A stretch of 37,630 bases of DNA from Elysia marginata (taxonomy: Eukaryota; Mollusca; Gastropoda; Plakobranchidae): NCBI GenBank assembly GCA_019649035.1, contig BMAT01005698.1, forward strand, positions 143,882 through 181,511, written 5' to 3'. Both the position numbers and the translations under genes were made by a program. A model generated the notes under the pieces. That model was not told the origin of the DNA. It searched no databases and worked only from the letters and a program-made list of their open reading frames with translations. Positions 31,940-37,630 of this stretch are shown one piece after another; positions within the stretch are counted from its first letter, which is position 1, and every line of letters starts with the position of its first letter.

Positions 31940-33390
31940 AAAGGCACAGAAGAAACTGCGCAGAAAAAAATGATAAACTGTGGGACCAGAAGGTTGAGGC
32001 AGTACAAATTTAACCCCAAACAGCTTTTTAGTGCACCGAAGACTCCACGTGGGCCTTTAAAACCAGGATTCACTCCCTCATTCTCAATCTCAGCAGATGG
32101 ACTGACCTTAATCATTGACCGAGACGGTCTGAGGAACCGATGGGCAGAGAACTTCAAGACAACTGAACAGACCATCAACCGCCAGTCCTGCTGCAAGGAA
32201 CTAAACCCCTCAGTAGTCTGTGAGAGACGAACTGGTTCAACATTCCTCAATCGAGGAAGTCTTGAAGGCCGGACTTTGGGTAAGGATGTCATGCATGTAA
32301 AGAGAGATCTACAAGGCTGCAGAACCAGGAGCTCTTAAAGTCTTTCATGAAATCACCTGGGAGCAAGAGAAAATGTCAGAGGACTTCTGCGATGCCTTGA
32401 TCGCATCCATATATAAGAACAAGAACAGAAGAGAAGACTGTGTAAACTACAAAGGCATCTATCTCCTGTCGATCGCAGGCAAGATAACTGCAAATAACAT
32501 ATTATTAACTGCAAATAATGATTATACAGACTCATCATGTTGCCAAAGGCCAGTCTGCCCGAAGCTCAGCGTGGATTCCGCCTTGGTTGCAACACAGTGG
32601 ATATGATATTTACAATAAAGCAAGTTCAAGAGAAAAACCAAGAGCAAAACCTTGATCGCTATTGTCTTTATTTACTTGACCAAGGCATTTGACACAGTTA
32701 GCAAGAAAGTCATTTGGACAGTAGTCGCCCGCCATGGCTGTCCACGCAAGTGCATCCAGATCATCGGTCTCCTCCATGATTGTATCACTGGGGAAGTGTC
32801 CTCCAGTGGAGACCACTCAGACCCTTTCAAAATCTCCATTGAAGTGAAACAAGGCTGTGTTTTTGCTCTAGACCTGTTTATCCTGTTCTCCACCTGTGTC
32901 CTCAGGCAAGCAGTCCAGGATAAGGGAGAGAGTGTGTAAACCCGTTACCGTTAGGGAGGGTTCAGTTTCGATCTGCGCAGATTGACTGCCAAAACTTAAA
33001 CGCACAACAGTTTCCCCCAGGTAGCACTTTTTGCAGACGACTTCATGCTGATGACCCACAAGTCAGACGACCTGCAGACCACGTTCAACAAGTTCTTAGA
33101 GGCATTAAAGCTTTTTGGTCCCACCACTGCCCAGCCTGGGGATTACCGAGGTGCTATCCCAACTAGCAGCCTATTCCAACACCCTGCGGCCAATTATCAC
33201 CATCGACGGCAAAGAGGTGGAATATGTGCAAAGTTTTTCTATATCTGGATGGTTCTCAAACTGAAGAGATCGCTCAAGAAGGTCATCGCAGAGCAGCGTA
33301 TGTCCTTGCAACAACAGCGGCCTTTCAATGCCCCATCTCCTCTCGACTCCGAAGGTCCAGAACTGGCGTTCAGAGTCACCTACTGGTAGG
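31940..33390 (+). mobile_element. Degenerate non-LTR retrotransposon (reverse transcriptase part)
   Basis: Reverse-transcriptase blocks appear in order but in different frames. They are KQLFSAPKTPRGP and SADGLTLIIDRDGLRNRWAE (from about 32015), WEQEKMSEDFCDALIASIYK and VNYKGIYLLSIAGKI (32361-32484), FRLGCNTVDMIF near 32577, YLTKAFDTVSKKVIW (32673-32717), EVKQGCVFALDLF (about 32840-32880), the catalytic LFADDFMLMT near 33028, then ITIDGKEVEYVQSFS near 33198. Several frameshifts and stops make it inactive. The endonuclease part is not recognised, and no poly(A) or target duplication was found. Confidence 0.85.
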
Positions 33391-33666
33391 CCTACACAGA
33401 TAAAGCCAATACATTCATGTTATCCTATAGATTGAGGGACCACCACGTCACCAACTGATAGGTCATATAAGCTATGTGTTTAATTAAATCTTTACGTTAA
33501 TAATTTATCTAAATGTTTTCGTATCATTACTAAGATTTAGTTTAGGTGTGAACATAATAATACCCAATTTAAAATTCATCACCATGAACAACAGCAACAA
33601 CTACATTGATGACAAGAAACTTGACCTGTCACGCAAAGGTTAAAACTTGCGTGCGTGCAAGAAGTG

Positions 33667-33746
33667 TCTGATACAAGGATTTGTTGCGTAGTTTGTCACT
33701 CCCAGTTCTGATACAAGGATTTTTTGCGTAGTTTAACACTCCCAAG
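33667..33746. repeat. 40-bp tandem duplication
   Basis: TCTGATACAAGGATTTGTTG at 33667 recurs at 33707 with one change. Both copies continue GCGTAGTTT(G/A)(T/A)CACTCCCA. Divergence is low, so the event is recent. Confidence 0.85.
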
Positions 33747-33809
33747 AGAGTCCGTATACGTGACAGCCCTTACAGTTTTACTAAGCGGGTTACATCCTCC
33801 TCGCTGGGA

Positions 33810-34062
33810 GGGGGCCTAGATAGCTCAGTTGGTAGTGGCTTCGCTTCGTGGCCAAGAGGTCGCGGGTTCGAAACACAGCCGCGAGCACAGTCCGGGCCCC
33901 TACTGGTTGGGTCGGTGTCAGTATAATGTGACCGGCTGAGGCTAAGTCATGGTATCCCCGCTAGTCTCTGGGTGGCAGCCCGTAAATTGTCATTGGGACC
34001 CAAGCCCTGAGAGCACCTTTGAAGTGGAATTGGGCTTGTAAAAATACCCTTTAATCAATCAA
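33810..34062 (+). mobile_element. tRNA-derived SINE with 11-bp target-site duplications
   Basis: The 5' part is tRNA-like, with an A box (TAGCTCAGTTGGTAG) at 33822 and a strong B box (GGTTCGAAAC) near 33865. An unrelated body of about 170 bases follows, ending in a short (AATC)n tail. Perfect 11-bp direct repeats CCTCGCTGGGA flank it at 33799-33809 and 34063-34073. Intact duplications suggest a fairly recent insertion by LINE machinery. Confidence 0.88.
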
Positions 34063-34073
34063 CCTCGCTGGGA

Positions 34074-34610
34074 CTTTGGTCACGCGAAGGTCTTTTTTGT
34101 TTGTTTTGTTTTTAGAATTAATAATACCGAGGGGAAATTTATGGCATTAAAAATTGTCGTACACATGTCTAGGGTTCAATAGAAGTACATGTACAATGAA
34201 AAAGAGGTCAAAATGATTTATAACTAGAGTGTGAAATACATAATAGGTCTGCATCTCTTTCAGTGATTTACTTTCAATATTTGTGTAACTGTAAGAAAAT
34301 TCCTTAAAAGGTTAAAATTCTTTCCATTTCATTATTATAAGTACCACTGATATTGGGGCACAAGAAGTAAATTTCAGACAAATTAATATAGCAGTAGCTT
34401 GCAATTTACATGTTTCAGGTATATGCTCATTGAATACTAAAAGGGCTAACTTTAGGATCGACGAAATAACCACTATCATACCCCTACTGCTGTGCATTAC
34501 GCACCGGTATAACGCGATGTCTTGTTTGATTTTACTTTTGTTTATGCCTTGCGAGAAATCTATTTTAGACGAGTTTCCTTATTGTGTCGTCAGTGTGGCT
34601 GTTGTTGGAG
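34074..34610. other. Intergenic sequence, nothing recognised
   Basis: AT-rich with short open frames on both strands but no family pattern. Confidence 0.5.
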
Positions 34611-35345
34611 TAGATCTAGATATAGATTAGATCTAATTTTATCAAGTTTTGGGATCTAGATCTAGAACCCGAGCCTAGATCTTAATTCTATCTATGTTCA
34701 TCTATATCTAGACTAGATTTAGACCTTGTCTACCCGATTTAGTATTTTAAATCAGTAAGGTACTGAGTAACTGTTCCGATTTTCCCTATCTGTCCCTGAA
34801 CCGGTGTTTGTGTGTTGCCTTCGAGGATTAATTGGAAGGCTTGATAAGTTGATTGAAACGTCTCATGATAGATCCTTATTCTAGAAAAAAAAATACTCCC
34901 AAATACGGCTTAATCCTGGGATTGGGCCGCTGGTGTTATAAATGGGTTACCATCCCCTTGGCCTTCATTTCGTAAGTCCTGTCAGCGGGCTAATGCCAGG
35001 ATTATCCCAAAAATACCACATTCCCAATCCCCCATTACCAGCATTAGATCAGAACCTAGATTTTGAACCTATATCTAATCTGGTTCTAGATGTATCAGCC
35101 TTCATGTGTTAAGGTCATTTGAATAGACCTAGCCGGGATCATTTAGATCTGCTGGTCTAAATTCTAAAAAAAAAGAAGAAAATTTAAAATAATGTTAGCA
35201 TTGTAGACATGATTAATGAGTTCGTGCAAAGGTTAATTTAGTGCAGTGTCGCTCTCACTCACAGATAGAACAGCTGAGAATTCTGACGTAAATGAATTTA
35301 TGAGGATAGGTTTTCTTTAGGCCTAGATCTAATCTAGAGATCTAT
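34610..35345. repeat. Cluster of TAGATCT/CTAGA palindromic motifs
   Basis: At least eight separate sites carry TAGATCTA, CTAGATCT or close variants, for example at 34612, 34653, 34674, 35099 and 35320. They are spaced irregularly, so this is not a tandem array. The density is far above the rest of the window. Confidence 0.6.
34911..35004. repeat. Imperfect 22-bp inverted repeat (hairpin)
   Basis: Arms TAATCCTGGGATTGGGCCGC(TG) at 34911-34932 and (CA)GCGGGCTAATGCCAGGATTA at 34983-35004 pair except at three positions, with a loop of about 50 bases. Confidence 0.7.
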
Positions 35346-36270
35346 GTTTATTTTTAAAACGAAGGTAGGAAGCATTATCATGTGATAAAAACGTATATAT
35401 CTGTAGGTATTCCAAGCCAAAAATTGAACTTCATAAGACAGCTTATCTTTGCATACCACTAACAAATATGGGCAATTCTAGCAATATAGCAAAAAAAAAT
35501 TAGTGAATTATCTTGACAAACAAAAAAGTTATGGCCATTTGAAAATCGGCAGGTTGGGTACACTAGTACGCAACTGCAAATTTCCTGATTTTGGACGAAC
35601 ATAACTCTGAAAGTATTTATCCAAGACCCCCCAAAATACACAGATTCTATCTCAGTAAACTGTAGTATATGCCTAATTTTTTAAAGACATATCATGCGGC
35701 AAGTTTTTGAGTTATAAGACCCCAAAGTAAGTGAAAAATGTAAATTGCGACGTAAAGGGACTTAACCGCATATATGGCAAATTTGCCAAAATTTGACCAT
35801 CTCTAAAAAATGTTCTATTAGAGCTAGAGAATACATCAAGGTACCAAAATGATCATAAAAACGAGCTCTACATCCCCATTTCAAATTAAAACATGTAAGA
35901 TAAAGGGTTAAAAAAATATCTAAGGTTAAAATAATAAAAAAAACTCAAAATCCTAAAAATTTAGCTTGAGAGAAAATGCAATTAAAAAAAATGGTTACAA
36001 CTCTGTATGAAAAAACTGAAAAATATTATTGACAGAACTTACAGAACTTAACAGCCAAAGGCACAGCTTAATTTAATTATTAGAAAGGTAGTTAAAGATG
36101 GTTTCAACTAGGTCCAAAAAAGATATTAAATTACGAAAATATGGGGACGGTTTTGATAAGATAGTGATTTAAAATGTGATGTACCAAAACAGGATATGTA
36201 TTTGAGTAGTAACATAGTTAACTAGTGCACCTACTTGGTTTTAAATAGAGCTCTTCAGCCTCTGGTATGC
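35346..36270. other. A-rich non-coding sequence 3' of the minus-strand pseudogene
   Basis: No coding or RNA gene was recognised. Its position just beyond the 3' end of the 36271-37443 copy means it may be the 3' flank of a repeated unit. Confidence 0.4.
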
Positions 36271-37443
36271 CTATTTTATACTCCCATTGTCTGGAACATC
36301 CCAGAGCCGCCCACCAACCGCTGGTTCGACATCAAAATCCCAGCGAAAGACGAACTTTGACTCAATCTCTGCTATATCCTCAACCAAAGGCCATCTGTAG
36401 CATGAAGTTCTTGCTGCACAGACTGTCAAAAATTTTACATGGGCCTTGACAGGACTATGTACAGTGATAACCTGACCCAGGTAGAAGGTGTTGTCAAAAT
36501 ATAACAGCAACCCACTGTCCTTGTTTTGAAAATTGAAAAATAAAATTTGCAGCAGTGTTTGCTTCTTCATCACTTTCCTCTTCTGTCCTTTCACCACTGT
36601 CCTCACTAAAATTTTCAGTATTTGCACCACGCTTCATCTTCTTCTGGAAAGGAAGTTTGTAAATATCTTCTACCTGAATTTCAGGAGATGAAAATTTTTT
36701 TAAATGACATTCAAGTTCAAAGGGATTTGATGTTGGTTTAATACTGCAGGTTTTGCCGATGACTACTTTTATATACCTAACCTCATCCTTCATAGCTTCT
36801 TGAAATTTCTTTCCTCCTCCCACGCAAACATTCAATTTGTCAACATCTTGCAGGGTCCTCCATTGGCATGAACTTGTCCAACAATTTTCTCTCTCAATTT
36901 GACCGCCTTCAGCTCTTTTTCTTTCTTTTCAAGCTCATTCTGTACTTGCCTCTCCTGTAAGGTTTTAAGAACTTTTTCCTCATTTTCCTTGTGCTTCTTT
37001 CTCAAAACTGGACCCATTTTTCTGGCCAGCAGCATCAAACTTGAATAGTTTTCCTGTTGGGCTGTCCACTCAGCAAGATGGTTTTTCCTGAACATATGCA
37101 CTGATGACCTGTGGTGCAATGAAGTATGCCTCCTTTTCTGGAAGTCAAAGTCCAGGTCCCCAAATGCCCTTTCTCCCAATAAATTTGTGATTGGACACCC
37201 CTTTAGCATTTCACAATCTTCATTTGAAAGTGAAAAAAATTCTCCTCCTTCCAAAAAATCTCCTAGCTGCCTCTCTGTAGCAGTGATGATATGCAGGGAC
37301 AATACTTTCAAGGCGCTGAGCAGGTCGGCTAGAGTTGTAGCAGTAGTCTATTCGTCAGTGGAATGCGTGTTGTCACATCTGGTCTACGACCATTTCCTGT
37401 CATCAAGAACCTTTTGATTAAGTTCCTCATAGGTACTGTCAGC
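36271..37443 (-). pseudogene. Frameshifted copy of a multi-copy invertebrate protein family of unknown function
   Basis: Three minus-strand segments join into one family pattern. The first (37350-36850) holds RQLGDFLEGGEFFSLSNEDC, CPITNLLGERAFGDLDFDF, QKRRHTSLHHRSSVHMF and a Lys/Glu-rich helix ending GGPCK. The second (about 36853-36500) holds DVDKLNVCV…DEVRYIKVVIGK and an acidic linker. The third (about 36510-36271) holds DNTFYLGQVITVHSPVKAHV and YRWPLVEDI…KFVFRWDFDVEP. Frameshifts lie near 36850 and 36505, and in-frame TAG codons at 37386-37384 and 37350-37348. The pattern resembles proteins seen in many copies in invertebrate genomes, recalled from memory, whose C-terminus looks Tudor-like. 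No function is assigned. Confidence 0.6.
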
Positions 37444-37630
37444 TGCAAAGAATAAAAAGATGTTCCAACGCTATTCAAAAATAAAAAGCAACAAGTTAAC
37501 GCACATAAAAATTATCACAGAAATTACTGTATTTCTCACTCCACCCAACCAGTACCACCCTTTAAAAATGCATAGGTTCTAATATCTATATAATAATAAT
37601 GGAATCTGAAAGCTAATCTACATCAATATC
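37444..37630 (-). other. Possible intron upstream of the minus-strand pseudogene
   Basis: On the minus strand TTTTTATTCTTTGCAG ends at about 37444, a good splice acceptor, followed by an open segment DSTYEELNQKVLDDRKWS before the first TAG. This suggests the copy was genomic and intron-bearing rather than a processed retrocopy. The window ends before any donor. Confidence 0.35.

Noticed and set aside
36494-36835. Separate small minus-strand genes at 36271-36630, 36494-36835 and 36832-37311
   Set aside because: They join into one family layout across two frameshifts, so they are pieces of one broken gene.

Overview
The window is eukaryotic, AT-rich animal DNA. It has long introns with GT..AG borders, a mariner element, a LINE reverse transcriptase, a tRNA-derived SINE and a hAT-like element. 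The repeat content and the many CTAGATCTAG-type palindromes suggest a mollusc, probably a gastropod. That placement is inference and was not tested.

The main content is one plus-strand gene whose coding sequence runs from 4414 to a TAA at 26393-26395. I trace 18 exons. Every junction is GT..AG and every splice phase agrees, giving one frame of 1737 codons plus the stop. The product is a centrosomin-family protein, the single invertebrate counterpart of vertebrate CDK5RAP2 and PDE4DIP (myomegalin). The best evidence is the last three exons, which follow the order of the conserved C-terminal CM2 region. In this family CM2 anchors the protein to centrosome and Golgi scaffolds. The middle holds Ser/Thr/Pro-rich linkers, two SxIP-type EB1-binding motifs, several short coiled-coil blocks and one coiled coil of about 420 residues in a single exon. 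The reading frame enters exon 1 in mid-codon, so the N-terminus with the CM1 (gamma-tubulin ring complex activating) motif lies upstream of the window or in unrecognised exons before 4414.

Layout: 1-4413 is non-coding (upstream intron or 5' flank) with a 290-bp fold-back and a (TC)n tract. 4414-26395 holds the exons. Intron 11 contains a 985-base assembly gap inside a hAT-like element with 11-bp inverted ends and an exact 8-bp target duplication. Intron 13 has an 85-bp higher-order minisatellite, and intron 17 has a 202-bp tandem duplication and a tRNA-Ser-like relic. 26396 to about 28285 is the 3' UTR with an AATAAA signal.

From 28285 on the sequence is a repeat graveyard: a broken minus-strand mariner (28540-29430), a frameshifted LINE reverse transcriptase (31940-33390), a 40-bp tandem duplication, an intact-looking SINE with 11-bp target duplications (33799-34073) and a stretch rich in TAGATCT motifs with an imperfect hairpin. 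The right edge carries a frameshifted minus-strand copy (36271-37443) of a multi-copy invertebrate protein family of unknown function. No CRISPR array, operon or prokaryote-type system is present.
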